A DNA stretch of 64,000 bases from Mesorhizobium sp. B2-7-1 (GTDB lineage Bacteria > Pseudomonadota > Alphaproteobacteria > Rhizobiales > Rhizobiaceae). Below, one piece after another: positions 48,455 through 57,865 of the stretch; position 1 is the first letter of the stretch, and every line of letters starts with the position of its first letter. Under the pieces are notes generated by a model. That model did no database searches. It was not told where the DNA came from and saw only the letters and a program-made list of their open reading frames with translations. A program made the translations under genes and the position numbers. The stretch covers positions 1-64,000 of the forward strand of contig NZ_VFUA01000007.1 of NCBI RefSeq assembly GCF_006440735.1, given 5' to 3'.

Positions 48455-49438
48455 TCAGTCCTTCGCGCCGAAGCGCCTGATGTCGAAGGATCGTGGCTCT
48501 TGTCGAGCCGGATAACGCTTCGCCTTCCATCGCATCAACAGCCGGGAAAGCTTGTTGTAGGCCAGATGCACGACGCGCGCGTCGGCGCAATCGAACTCCA
48601 CCAATCCCCATCGGAATTTCGCCGCTTCGCCGGTGGGCGGCCCCAGGCGACGGATCGGCTGAGCCAACCGAACCGGCTTTCCATTGATCAGGACACTGAC
48701 CGGCACGCTCGACCCGACGATCCGGCACAGCCGCGCGACATGGTCGCCTGGCGATTGCCTGCCGACGATCAACGGACCGCGCTCGATACGCGCCCAGACA
48801 TATGCCCCGTCAGGCTGGGGCGATCCGGCAAGCCTGCCACGGCAAAACTCAGGCGCAATATCCGCCGCGAGCACGGCCATCGCGTCGGCCACGGCCCGGT
48901 TCACCGTTGCGGCCGAGCGCCAGTCCTCCGCTGCAAAACCGACCTGTGCCAGGATATCGCCTTCATCGAAGCCGGACGTCATCCTGTGCAAGGTCATGCC
49001 GCCATGCGCGTCATGCATTTGGTCGATAGTTAGCCGGTGAATCGGATTCGGGCCGCGATAGTGCGGCAGAAGCGCGGGATGCAGGTTGAGGCCGCCTTTT
49101 GGAAACAGCTCCAGCGCGGTTTGCGGAATCAGCCTGCCGTAGCCGAAACAGATCAAGACATCGGCGCCAGGCGCGCTGAGCCGCGGCCCGAGCGTAGCCC
49201 AGTCATAGGGCGGGCTGAATTCGATCAGCGGGGGCACAGCGTGTCCGAGATGAGACCTCAACGCAAGCCTGCGCCGCAGGCGACGGCGCAGGACGCTGAA
49301 GCTGCGGCGTTTGGCGGTACGTGGGCCTGGCACCACCACAGCCGCAATCCTGTGGCCGTTATTTGCCCAACGCGCAAGCATCGGCCCGGTGACGGAAGAA
49401 ACCTCGGTGACGAACACGGCCGAGAGCGGCTTCTCCAT
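48455..49438 (-). CDS. Formyltransferase-fold enzyme of the RiPP-like locus
   Basis: This 327-aa protein has the formyltransferase catalytic core: the folate-site region ICFGYGRLIP, then GGLNLHPALLPHYRG (N118 and H120) and FDEGDI (about residue 157). The three catalytic residues of methionyl-tRNA or sugar formyltransferases are thus present. It lacks the usual full C-terminal tRNA-binding domain pattern of Fmt, and its last 100 residues were not recognised. ATG 49438 lies 8 bp after the nucleotidyltransferase stop. It may N-formylate a peptide or an amino sugar. The convergent kinase gene ends 6 bp away. Confidence 0.78.
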   Translation of the reverse strand: MEKPLSAVFVTEVSSVTGPMLARWANNGHRIAAVVVPGPRTAKRRSFSVLRRRLRRRLALRSHLGHAVPPLIEFSPPYDWATLGPRLSAPGADVLICFGYGRLIPQTALELFPKGGLNLHPALLPHYRGPNPIHRLTIDQMHDAHGGMTLHRMTSGFDEGDILAQVGFAAEDWRSAATVNRAVADAMAVLAADIAPEFCRGRLAGSPQPDGAYVWARIERGPLIVGRQSPGDHVARLCRIVGSSVPVSVLINGKPVRLAQPIRRLGPPTGEAAKFRWGLVEFDCADARVVHLAYNKLSRLLMRWKAKRYPARQEPRSFDIRRFGAKD

Positions 49439-49446
49439 GCCGAGAC

Positions 49447-50472
49447 TCAGGCTGGATACGGTCGCGGCCGCGCCAGCCTCTGCACCCAGCGGAAGGCATC
49501 GCGGCTGAGGCGCGAGCGCAGCTTTTCGCGGGTATTGACCCGAAGCAGCATGTTGCCGGTGATCAGCCATTTCGCCAACCGTATCGAGAGGTCCGGCTTG
49601 ATGCGGTTGGCAAGCTCGATCGCGCGTGGCGCGCCGAAAAGGTGCCCGGTGACGTTGAGGACCGTGGCCAGCTCGAGCTCGATGCCGGTCATGCGGGCGG
49701 CCTCGAGCAGGCGCGCTTCCTCTTCCGGCGATTTCAGCGCCCGCACGCCTTGCAGCACATCCACGCAGAGCTGCAGCCGGTGGAATTTGTGGCCGCCGGC
49801 GGCATGGACGATGGCGATGGTGAGCAGTGAGGCCGGCGTGTCGGTCTCGCCGTCGTCGATTGTCTGCAGTTCCCGAAATCCGAGCGACAAGCGCCGGCGC
49901 ATACCGGTGTCATGCACAAGATTGCCATGCAACTCGATCAGCAGGCTGGAGTTCTCTTTCTCCAGCCATTTGAACTCCTGCAATTCGTGCGACTCGGCCT
50001 CGTCGCTTCCAAGCTCGAAGCCGCATTCGCCGATCGTCCGGTTGGCCGCCTCGATGCTGGTAGGCTCGACGAGGATGTCGATGTCGGTGAAGGGACGGTC
50101 CGCGACCTGGCGATAGAGCTTGCGTGCGAACACCGGTCCCTTGACGATCCGGGCCGGCACGCCTTTCGCAGCCAGCGCTTTCATGATGCGGTCGCCGTGA
50201 TACTGCAGCAACATCGACTGACCGGTTGCCATTGTCGCTCCGTCGCGCAATTCCGACAATTTCCGCTGCAGCGCTGCGTCCTGCGGCAGTCGGGCGTCGC
50301 CGATCTCCCGGAGTTTGCGCAGCATGATCGGCAGCACGCCGTGGAACTCCGCGTTGGCGAGCAGCGCCAGCAGGGTTTTGGCCGCAAGACCATTGCCAAT
50401 GGCGGCCGATGCCTCGGGGTCGGCGAAGGTCAGCAGCAGTTTCTCATCGGCAGGCGCAAGAGAAGGCAGCAT
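49447..50472 (-). CDS. Nucleotidyltransferase-fold protein (NTP_transf_5-like) of the RiPP-like locus
   Basis: This 341-aa protein has ARIVKGPVFARKLYRQVADRP followed by FTDIDILVEP, the same acidic nucleotidyltransferase pattern as the lasso-linked protein at 21952-23190. The shared partner in both peptide loci suggests a common step. The start is uncertain: ATG 50472 (MLPSLAP) gives a clean N-terminus, and an ATG at 50532 adds 20 residues. Neither has a good ribosome site. It is followed on the same strand by the formyltransferase. Confidence 0.76.
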   Translation of the reverse strand: MLPSLAPADEKLLLTFADPEASAAIGNGLAAKTLLALLANAEFHGVLPIMLRKLREIGDARLPQDAALQRKLSELRDGATMATGQSMLLQYHGDRIMKALAAKGVPARIVKGPVFARKLYRQVADRPFTDIDILVEPTSIEAANRTIGECGFELGSDEAESHELQEFKWLEKENSSLLIELHGNLVHDTGMRRRLSLGFRELQTIDDGETDTPASLLTIAIVHAAGGHKFHRLQLCVDVLQGVRALKSPEEEARLLEAARMTGIELELATVLNVTGHLFGAPRAIELANRIKPDLSIRLAKWLITGNMLLRVNTREKLRSRLSRDAFRWVQRLARPRPYPA

Positions 50473-50627
50473 AGATCTGTCGGGGTTCGTTCCTGGAAGA
50501 CAAATATGGCGGGCATGGTTGCAGAAAAGCATCAGGGATGCCAGCAGCGCGAGGGCAAAGCCCGCGCATGAATTGACAGTGCCAATAGCTTTGCCGCATC
50601 CTTACAATCTGAAGTCGGAGGCATGAA

Positions 50628-50714
50628 ATGACCAAGAAGCCGTATCAAGCGCCGGTTTTGCGCAAGGCAGGCAGGCTGCCCACCGTGGTGGCCGCCTCGA
50701 AAACACCGGTCTAG
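50628..50714 (+). CDS. RiPP-like precursor peptide 2 (28 aa)
   Basis: ATG 50628 has a strong GGAGG 6 bp upstream (50617-50621). The 28-aa product contains YQAPVLRKAGRLPTVVAA, which aligns with the leader of the 46563 peptide at Tyr, Pro-Val-Leu, Lys, Gly, Leu and Ala-Ala. The tail is only SKTPV. It diverges from the nucleotidyltransferase gene at the far end of the locus. No maturation gene follows on its strand, so the enzymes at 46753-48448 would have to act in trans. The match of leader, ribosome site and context makes a chance reading unlikely. Confidence 0.68.
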   Translation: MTKKPYQAPVLRKAGRLPTVVAASKTPV

Positions 50715-50749
50715 CCCGGAATTCGCCGCTCAGCCTCGGCTGACGCCGG

Positions 50750-51736
50750 CTAAATTCCCCAGCGCAGCGCCGCCGTATGCACCGGCGCGTCCCATAGCGC
50801 CGCGGTATCGTCGTCGAGCATCGTCAGCGTGATCGAGCATCCGGCCATGTCGAGCGAGGTCACGTAAGACCCGACCAGCGAGCGGACAACCACCACCCCC
50901 TGTTTCTCGAACATTTTGCGGGCGCTGTTGTACATCAGATAGAGCTCCATCGACGGCGTGCCGCCGAAGCCGTTGACGAGCAGCAGCGCCGGCCCTTTGG
51001 CGCGGTCGCCGAGATCACCGGCGATTGCCGCGCAGACCTCCTCGGCGATGGCATCGGCGCTTTTCAACGTGTCGCGTCGCCGGCCGGGTTCGCCATGGAT
51101 GCCGACGCCGAACTCCATCTGGCCGTCGCCGATCTCGAAGGTCGGCTTGCCGGCGGCGGGCACCGTACCGCTGGTCAGCGCCACGCCCATCGAGCGTGTC
51201 GCGGCGTTGACGCGCTCGCCCAGCGCCTTGAGCGCGGGCAGCGCCATGCCTTGCTCGGCCGCGGCGCCGACGATCTTTTCCACCACCAGCGTGCCGGCCA
51301 CGCCGCGCCGCCCGGTCGTGTAGGACGAGTTCTCGACCGCGACGTCGTCATTGGTCACCACTTGCAGCACGCCGTCCGCCATCTCGGCCGCCATGTCGAA
51401 GTTCATCACATCGCCTTCGTAGTTCTTGACGATGAACAGGCAGCCGGCGCCGGTGTCGACGGCCTGCACGGCCGCCAGCATCTGATCCGGCGTTGGCGAG
51501 GTGAACACCTGGCCGGGGCAGGCGGCGTCCAGCATGCCATGGCCGACGAAGCCGCCATGCAGCGGCTCGTGGCCGGAGCCGCCGCCGGAGATCAGCGCCA
51601 CCTTGCCGGGCTTCAGCGCTATGCGGCGGATGAATTTGTGGTCGTCGCCCAGCACGAGGATATCGGCATGAGCGGCCGCAAAGCCATCGAGGCTTTCAGC
51701 CAGGACCGTGTCCACCGAATTGATGAATTTCTTCAT
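50750..51736 (-). CDS. dhaK: Dihydroxyacetone kinase subunit DhaK (PTS type)
   Basis: This 328-aa protein binds dihydroxyacetone through a histidine. It shows ISGGGSGHEPLHGGFVG and the substrate-binding GIHGEPG, where the His forms a covalent link to the carbonyl of the substrate. It works with DhaL (54527), which receives phosphate from DhaM. ATG 51736 has GGAGG in the correct place. It is the last gene of a long leftward operon. Its separation from dhaL by DhaM, HPr, EI and a small protein is an unusual order. Confidence 0.9.
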   Translation of the reverse strand: MKKFINSVDTVLAESLDGFAAAHADILVLGDDHKFIRRIALKPGKVALISGGGSGHEPLHGGFVGHGMLDAACPGQVFTSPTPDQMLAAVQAVDTGAGCLFIVKNYEGDVMNFDMAAEMADGVLQVVTNDDVAVENSSYTTGRRGVAGTLVVEKIVGAAAEQGMALPALKALGERVNAATRSMGVALTSGTVPAAGKPTFEIGDGQMEFGVGIHGEPGRRRDTLKSADAIAEEVCAAIAGDLGDRAKGPALLLVNGFGGTPSMELYLMYNSARKMFEKQGVVVVRSLVGSYVTSLDMAGCSITLTMLDDDTAALWDAPVHTAALRWGI

Positions 51737-51759
51737 GGCAGTCCTCCCATGCTCCCGCT

Positions 51760-52191
51760 CTAGCCGCTGCCCTTGCCGGCGATGCTGGTTATTTTCTGGA
51801 TGAATTCGTTGATCGCCCGGTCGAGCGCGGCGTTCTGCCTATCGTCGCCGAAATCCGGCACGATGAGCGAGACATGGCGTGTCCTGCGCGGACCGGAGGT
51901 CGCGGGCACCTTGCCGGGATGCGCCTGGTGATAGGCGGCCATGAACTGGTCGCGCTCGGCCTGGCTGAAATGGCAGACGGAAAAGATGGACGGCAGATGC
52001 TTTGACGGGATCGGGATCGAATAGGCCGGGCTGGAAATCTGCGTGACGAAGCTGCGGTGCTTGCCGAGCGCATCGGCCAGGCGTTGCCGCATGCCCGACG
52101 GGCGCTGGTCGATGACCTGCGACAGGATCGTCTTATAGGCGCGGATCGCCTCTTCCGAGCCGGCTTCCGGTATCTTCTCGGTCCCGGCCAT
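51760..52191 (-). CDS. Small protein of unknown function in the dha operon, possible DNA-binding
   Basis: This 143-aa protein was not recognised. Residues about 35-85 (LADALGKHRSFVTQISSPAY, then IPSKHLPSIFSVCHFSQAE) could fold as a helix-turn-helix of the Xre/Cro type, with LGKHRSFVTQI as the turn and recognition part. The C-terminal half has RRTRHVSLIVPDFGDD. It lies between dhaK and the EI gene with 23 and 8 bp gaps, so it is co-transcribed. A regulator of the operon is a reasonable guess. No other regulator gene is seen in this part of the window. Confidence 0.65.
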   Translation of the reverse strand: MAGTEKIPEAGSEEAIRAYKTILSQVIDQRPSGMRQRLADALGKHRSFVTQISSPAYSIPIPSKHLPSIFSVCHFSQAERDQFMAAYHQAHPGKVPATSGPRRTRHVSLIVPDFGDDRQNAALDRAINEFIQKITSIAGKGSG

Positions 52192-52199
52192 GACGCGTT

Positions 52200-53774
<1,575 letters not shown>

Positions 53775-53815
53775 GGCTCGCTTTCCTTGCGGGCCTGTGG
53801 GCATGCGGATCCGTC

Positions 53816-54118
53816 TCAAGCGGACCGGGCATGATCCGCGTCCTCGTCGAAGTCGCGCTGCACCAGATCGACCAGCGCCTTGACCGCCTGCGCAGCACCG
53901 TCGCCCTTGGCGCGGATATGCAGCAGGGTGCCCTTCGGCGCCTTGGCCGCCATCACCTTGACGATGCTCTTGGCGTCGAGCCAGGGGCCGTTTGCCGCCA
54001 CCGCCACCTCCACCTCGGCCGCGAACGTCTTGGCGAGCTTGGTGAACTTCACCGAAGGGCGCGCATGCAAGCCCACCGCGTGGGTGATCAGGACGGTTGC
54101 TTCGGCGGATGCTGACAT
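53816..54118 (-). CDS. HPr phosphocarrier protein of the dha system
   Basis: This 100-aa protein is an HPr with the phosphorylated histidine in THAVGLHARPSVKFTKLA and the usual DAKSIVKVMAAKAPKGT segment. It carries phosphate from EI to DhaM. It is a little longer than standard HPr (85-90 aa) owing to a C-terminal tail rich in Asp. It sits between EI (41 bp) and DhaM (19 bp). Confidence 0.92.
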   Translation of the reverse strand: MSASAEATVLITHAVGLHARPSVKFTKLAKTFAAEVEVAVAANGPWLDAKSIVKVMAAKAPKGTLLHIRAKGDGAAQAVKALVDLVQRDFDEDADHARSA

Positions 54119-54137
54119 TCAGTCGGTTCCCGTTCGT

Positions 54138-54527
54138 TCACGACGGCGACAATTCATGCGCCGTCGCCACCACTTCCTTGAGCGAGGCGCCGCCGGAGGA
54201 TTCGGTTGCCGCCATCACCGCGCCTTCGACGATCGGCGCGTTGCAGACGACTATTCTGTGCGAGCGCGGCTCGCCGATCATCTCGACCGCCATCTCCGAG
54301 TTGGTCTCGGCACCGCCAAGATCGACCAGGATGGCGACGCCCGCTTCCGACCAGGCCTTGTCGATCGCGCCCATGATCGCCTCGACGCTGGTGCCGAGCC
54401 CGCCTTGGCCGTTTCCGCCGCACCATGCAAGCGGCACTTCGTCGCCTACCATCTGGCGCACCATGTCGGCCGTGCCCTCGGCGACCAAAGGCGAATGCGA
54501 CACGATGACGATACCGACATTGCTCAT
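54138..54527 (-). CDS. dhaM: DhaM EIIA-type phosphotransfer subunit
   Basis: This 129-aa protein is the EIIA-Man-like domain of DhaM. The phosphorylated histidine is in IVIVSHSPLVAEG, and GLGTSVEAIMGAI and DLGGAETNSEMA are typical. It passes phosphate to the ADP bound on DhaL. ATG 54527 overlaps the dhaL stop by one base (TGATG). In many bacteria this domain is fused to HPr and EI; here it stands alone. Confidence 0.9.
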   Translation of the reverse strand: MSNVGIVIVSHSPLVAEGTADMVRQMVGDEVPLAWCGGNGQGGLGTSVEAIMGAIDKAWSEAGVAILVDLGGAETNSEMAVEMIGEPRSHRIVVCNAPIVEGAVMAATESSGGASLKEVVATAHELSPS

Positions 54528-55126
54528 CAAATACCCTCTATCGCTTCCGCGACTGCGCGCACCAGAAGCGCGGTCGAGCGCGCTCCGGCGTCCATATGCC
54601 CGATCGAGCGCTCTCCCAGGAAGGAGGCGCGCCCGCGCAGGGCCTTCATCGGCACCGTGGCCTCCGCAGCCCTGTCGGCTGCATCGACGATCTCGGTAGC
54701 CGTCTTGCCTTGCGCCAGCGCCTCATACACCGGCCGCAGCACGTCGAGCATGGTTTTTTGGCCAACTTGCGATTTACCCCGCGCGGCGACCGCCTCGATC
54801 GCCTTGCCCAGCGCCACGGCCAGCCCGTTTCGATCGGGTGCAACCGGCAGGTCCTTGCCGAGCGCCATGAACAACGTGCCGAACAGAGGCCCGGAGGCGC
54901 CGCCCACGGTCATCACCAGTTTGGTTCCCACCGCTTTCAGCGCCTCGGGCAGCGGCTTCGCCGAGAAGGCGTCCGCCTCGGCGCGCACGGCCTCGAAGCC
55001 GCGCTTCATGTTCAGCCCGTGGTCGCCGTCGCCGATCGCCTGGTCGAGCGCGGTCAATTCCTCGGCATGCGCCGCGATCGTATCGGCCGCCGCCGCGATC
55101 AGTCGGGAGAAATCGAATGCGGCCAT
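54527..55126 (-). CDS. dhaL: Dihydroxyacetone kinase subunit DhaL (PTS type)
   Basis: This 199-aa ADP-binding subunit phosphorylates the substrate held on DhaK. It has LDQAIGDGDHGLNMKRG with the Asp residues that hold two metal ions and the nucleotide, and KLVMTVGGASGPLFGT. ATG 55126 has AAGGA 6 bp upstream; the longer frame overlaps the upstream gene. It follows the ATP-type kinase by 10 bp. Confidence 0.9.
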   Translation of the reverse strand: MAAFDFSRLIAAAADTIAAHAEELTALDQAIGDGDHGLNMKRGFEAVRAEADAFSAKPLPEALKAVGTKLVMTVGGASGPLFGTLFMALGKDLPVAPDRNGLAVALGKAIEAVAARGKSQVGQKTMLDVLRPVYEALAQGKTATEIVDAADRAAEATVPMKALRGRASFLGERSIGHMDAGARSTALLVRAVAEAIEGI

Positions 55127-55136
55127 TGTCCGTCCT

Positions 55137-56777
55137 TCATGCCGGGGCGAACAGTACTGCCACGGCAGTGAAGACCTCGGCGACCGCGAAGGCGCCGGGG
55201 TCAGCAACGTCGAGCTGCCTGCCGATATAGGCGGAACGGCCGGCCTTGGCCTTGCGCATGGCGGCGGTTGCTTCGGCGCCTTGTCGCGCCGCTTTGGCGG
55301 CCGCTTCCGGTCCGGCCACGTCGAAGGCTTTCAGCGCCGGCTCCAGCGCATCGACCATGGTGCGGTCGCCGATCTTGGCGCCGCCGTAGAAGGTCATCCG
55401 GTCGAGCCCGGCGAGCAAAGCCTTGCTGAGCGACGCGCCGCTGCCGAGCGACTGCGACGCGGCGGTGAAGAAGATCGACAACAGCACGCCGCTGGAGCCG
55501 CCCATCGATGTGCCCAGCGTATCGCCGACCGCGGCGGCGGTCGCGGCGCGATCGGCAAGCGGCAGCGTCTCGATGCGCCCGAGGATGCTGCGCGCCCCCG
55601 TCGCCACGGTCGAGCCGGTGTCGCCATCGCCTGCCTTGGCGTCGAGCGCGTTGAGCGGCTCTTCGAGCGAGATCAGCTTCTGGCAGACGGCTCTTATCAG
55701 TCGCTCGGCGGCCGCATCGGGGCTAGAGGGCTTGGTCGTTGCGCCGGCAGCGGGCCTTGCCATCGACACGACGACGGGCGCGCGAACCGGCTTCGCCGGC
55801 AACCAGGCATGCGGGCCGACCGGAGCCAACAGCGCCGCCTCGCGTTTCGCATCCAGCTTGAGCAGTGACAGCGAGAACCCGTTCATGTTGAGCGCCGTCA
55901 TCAGATGCCCGGGGCCGATCGTCAGTGCCACGGCCTTCGCCAACGGCGAGGCGAGCACCGCGTTGGCGATCAAGGACATTTCGAGCGGCGGCACCGAGCC
56001 GAGATTGTTGATCAGCAAGGCATAGCGGCTGCCAGAATCGAGCCGCGCGGCGAGGCGCTCCGCCATGATGGCGACGAATGCGCCGGCGCTCTGCAGCGCG
56101 ATGCGCTCGACGCCTGGCTCGCCATGGATGCCGAGGCCGAGCTCGCCATCCTCCGCGCCGAAGCGATCCTCATGCGCCTGCCCGGGGATCGAGCAGGAGG
56201 ACAGCGAGATGCCGAGCGAAAATATGTCCTTGGCCGCCGCGCGCGCCGCGGCCGCGACCGCCGCCAGGTCCTGGCCGCTTTCGGAAAGGTGACCGGCGAT
56301 CTTGTGGACGAACAGCGTGCCGGCGACGCCGCGCGGCTGCGCGATGTCGGGCAGCGCGATGTCGTCGCCGACGATCACCATCTCGACCGCAAGGCCTTCG
56401 GCGCGCGCCTTTTCGGCGGCGAGGCCGAAATTGAGCCGGTCGCCGGTGTAGTTCTTGACGACCAGCAGGCAGCCGGCCGGGCCGGTCGTGGCGCGGATCG
56501 CCGCCAGCACCGCTTCGACGCTCGGCGAGGCGAAGATCTCGCCCGAGACTGCCGCCGTCAGCATGCCGGCGCCGACGAAGCCGGCATGCGAGGGTTCATG
56601 CCCGGCGCCGCCGCCTGAAACCACGGCCACCTTCGTCTTGTCCCAGTCGGCGCGCAGCACGACCTTGATCTCGGGATAGCCGTCGAGGCGGGCGAGCGCG
56701 CCCGACCCCGCCGTGGCGAGAAAGCCGTCGAGCGCCTCGGTGACGATCGTGTCCTTGCGGTTGAAAAAGTGCTTCAT
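55137..56777 (-). CDS. ATP-dependent dihydroxyacetone kinase (DhaK-DhaL fusion)
   Basis: This 546-aa single-chain kinase has a DhaK domain (about residues 1-330) with VSGGGAGHEPSHAGFVG and GLGIHGEPG (covalent His), joined by a Pro/Ala linker to a DhaL domain (about 350-545) with NALDAKAGDGDTGSTVATG. This is the layout of ATP-type dihydroxyacetone kinases. It lies in the same operon as a full PTS-type kinase, so two triose or tetrulose kinases of different phosphate donor are made together. One may prefer a different ketose. The transporter genes lie 74 bp upstream. Confidence 0.9.
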   Translation of the reverse strand: MKHFFNRKDTIVTEALDGFLATAGSGALARLDGYPEIKVVLRADWDKTKVAVVSGGGAGHEPSHAGFVGAGMLTAAVSGEIFASPSVEAVLAAIRATTGPAGCLLVVKNYTGDRLNFGLAAEKARAEGLAVEMVIVGDDIALPDIAQPRGVAGTLFVHKIAGHLSESGQDLAAVAAAARAAAKDIFSLGISLSSCSIPGQAHEDRFGAEDGELGLGIHGEPGVERIALQSAGAFVAIMAERLAARLDSGSRYALLINNLGSVPPLEMSLIANAVLASPLAKAVALTIGPGHLMTALNMNGFSLSLLKLDAKREAALLAPVGPHAWLPAKPVRAPVVVSMARPAAGATTKPSSPDAAAERLIRAVCQKLISLEEPLNALDAKAGDGDTGSTVATGARSILGRIETLPLADRAATAAAVGDTLGTSMGGSSGVLLSIFFTAASQSLGSGASLSKALLAGLDRMTFYGGAKIGDRTMVDALEPALKAFDVAGPEAAAKAARQGAEATAAMRKAKAGRSAYIGRQLDVADPGAFAVAEVFTAVAVLFAPA

Positions 56778-56851
56778 GGATTTCGTCCAGTCCGTATCTG
56801 CGTCGTCAATCAGTGCGAATATTGGGCGCGAGGCGGCTACATCAGTCCCCG

Positions 56852-57865
56852 CTACATCAATCTTTGCCCGTCCGAGCCGAAATAGAGCGGCGCGATGTAG
56901 CGGATCGTCACCTTGTCCCCCTTTGCGAGCGGCGTGTCGGGATCGGTCAGCGTCACCAGCTTCTTCGCCCCCACCGTCACATGCAGGTGGTTCTGGTCGC
57001 CGAGATGCTCGACCCAGTCGACGACGCCGTCAGCATGCCCGTTCGCCGCCTTCTCGATCGCGAGGTGCTCGGTGCGGGCGCCGATCGTCGCCGTGCCGGT
57101 CGGCGTGCCGCCATCGGGCAGCAGCCCGGCCGGCAGAAGGTTGATTGCCGGCTGGCCGAGGCGCGCCGCGACATGCAGGTTTGCCGGCTCCGAATAGATC
57201 GCGCGCGGCGTGCCGATCTGCACCAGCACCCCGTCGGCGAGGATGCCGATGCGGTCGGCCATGGTCATAGCCTCGATCTGGTCATGCGTGACATAGAGCA
57301 TGGTGGCGCCGAGCTCGGACTGGATGCGCTTCAACTCGAGCCTGAGATCGGCGCGCAGCTTGGCGTCGAGCGACGACAGCGGCTCGTCCATCAGGTAGAT
57401 CGCGGGCTTCCTCACCAGCGCGCGGCCGATGGCGACGCGCTGCATCTCACCACCCGACAGTTTTGTCGAACGGTTGTCGAGCTTGTGGTCGATGCGCACC
57501 ATGCGCGCGACCTCCTCCACGCGGCGGCGCACCGCCTCCTCCGGAAAGCGCCGCGCCGGCGAGCGCAGCGGGAAGGCTAGGTTGTCGAACACCGAAAGAT
57601 GCGGGTAGAGCGAATATTGCTGGAAGACGAAGGCGGTGTCGCGCTCGGCCGGCGACAGCGTCGTCGCGTCATGGCCGCCGATCTTGATCGTGCCGCGGTC
57701 CGGCCGCTCCAGCCCCGCGACCAGCCTCAGAGTCGTCGTCTTGCCGGCGCCAGTCGGTCCGAGCAGCACGACGAACTCGCCGTCCTTGATCGCGAGGTCG
57801 AGATCGTCGATCGCGACGGTGTCGCCGAAGCTTTTGGTCACGCCCTGGATATGGACATCAGCCAT
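56852..57865 (-). CDS. ABC transporter ATP-binding protein (GlpT-like)
   Basis: This 337-aa ATPase of the sugar type (MalK-like) has Walker A LLGPTGAGKTT, Q-loop FVFQQYSLYPH, signature LSGGEMQR and Walker B IYLMDEPLSSLD, with a C-terminal TOBE region (about 240-337). ATG 57865 has GGAGG 6 bp upstream and overlaps the glpS-like stop by 8 bp. Two different ATPases in one transporter is the mark of the rhizobial glpSTPQUV glycerol system. The rank of T against S is by order, not by test. Confidence 0.87.
   Translation of the reverse strand: MADVHIQGVTKSFGDTVAIDDLDLAIKDGEFVVLLGPTGAGKTTTLRLVAGLERPDRGTIKIGGHDATTLSPAERDTAFVFQQYSLYPHLSVFDNLAFPLRSPARRFPEEAVRRRVEEVARMVRIDHKLDNRSTKLSGGEMQRVAIGRALVRKPAIYLMDEPLSSLDAKLRADLRLELKRIQSELGATMLYVTHDQIEAMTMADRIGILADGVLVQIGTPRAIYSEPANLHVAARLGQPAINLLPAGLLPDGGTPTGTATIGARTEHLAIEKAANGHADGVVDWVEHLGDQNHLHVTVGAKKLVTLTDPDTPLAKGDKVTIRYIAPLYFGSDGQRLM

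Noticed and set aside
48455-49438. Housekeeping methionyl-tRNA formyltransferase (fmt)
   Set aside because: The core motifs fit the fold, but there is no def gene nearby and the C-terminal part does not look like the Fmt tRNA-binding domain, so a dedicated tailoring enzyme is preferred.
50573-50608. TTGACA and TACAAT upstream of precursor 2 as a promoter
   Set aside because: The hexamers match well but are 24 bp apart, too far for a normal sigma70 promoter.
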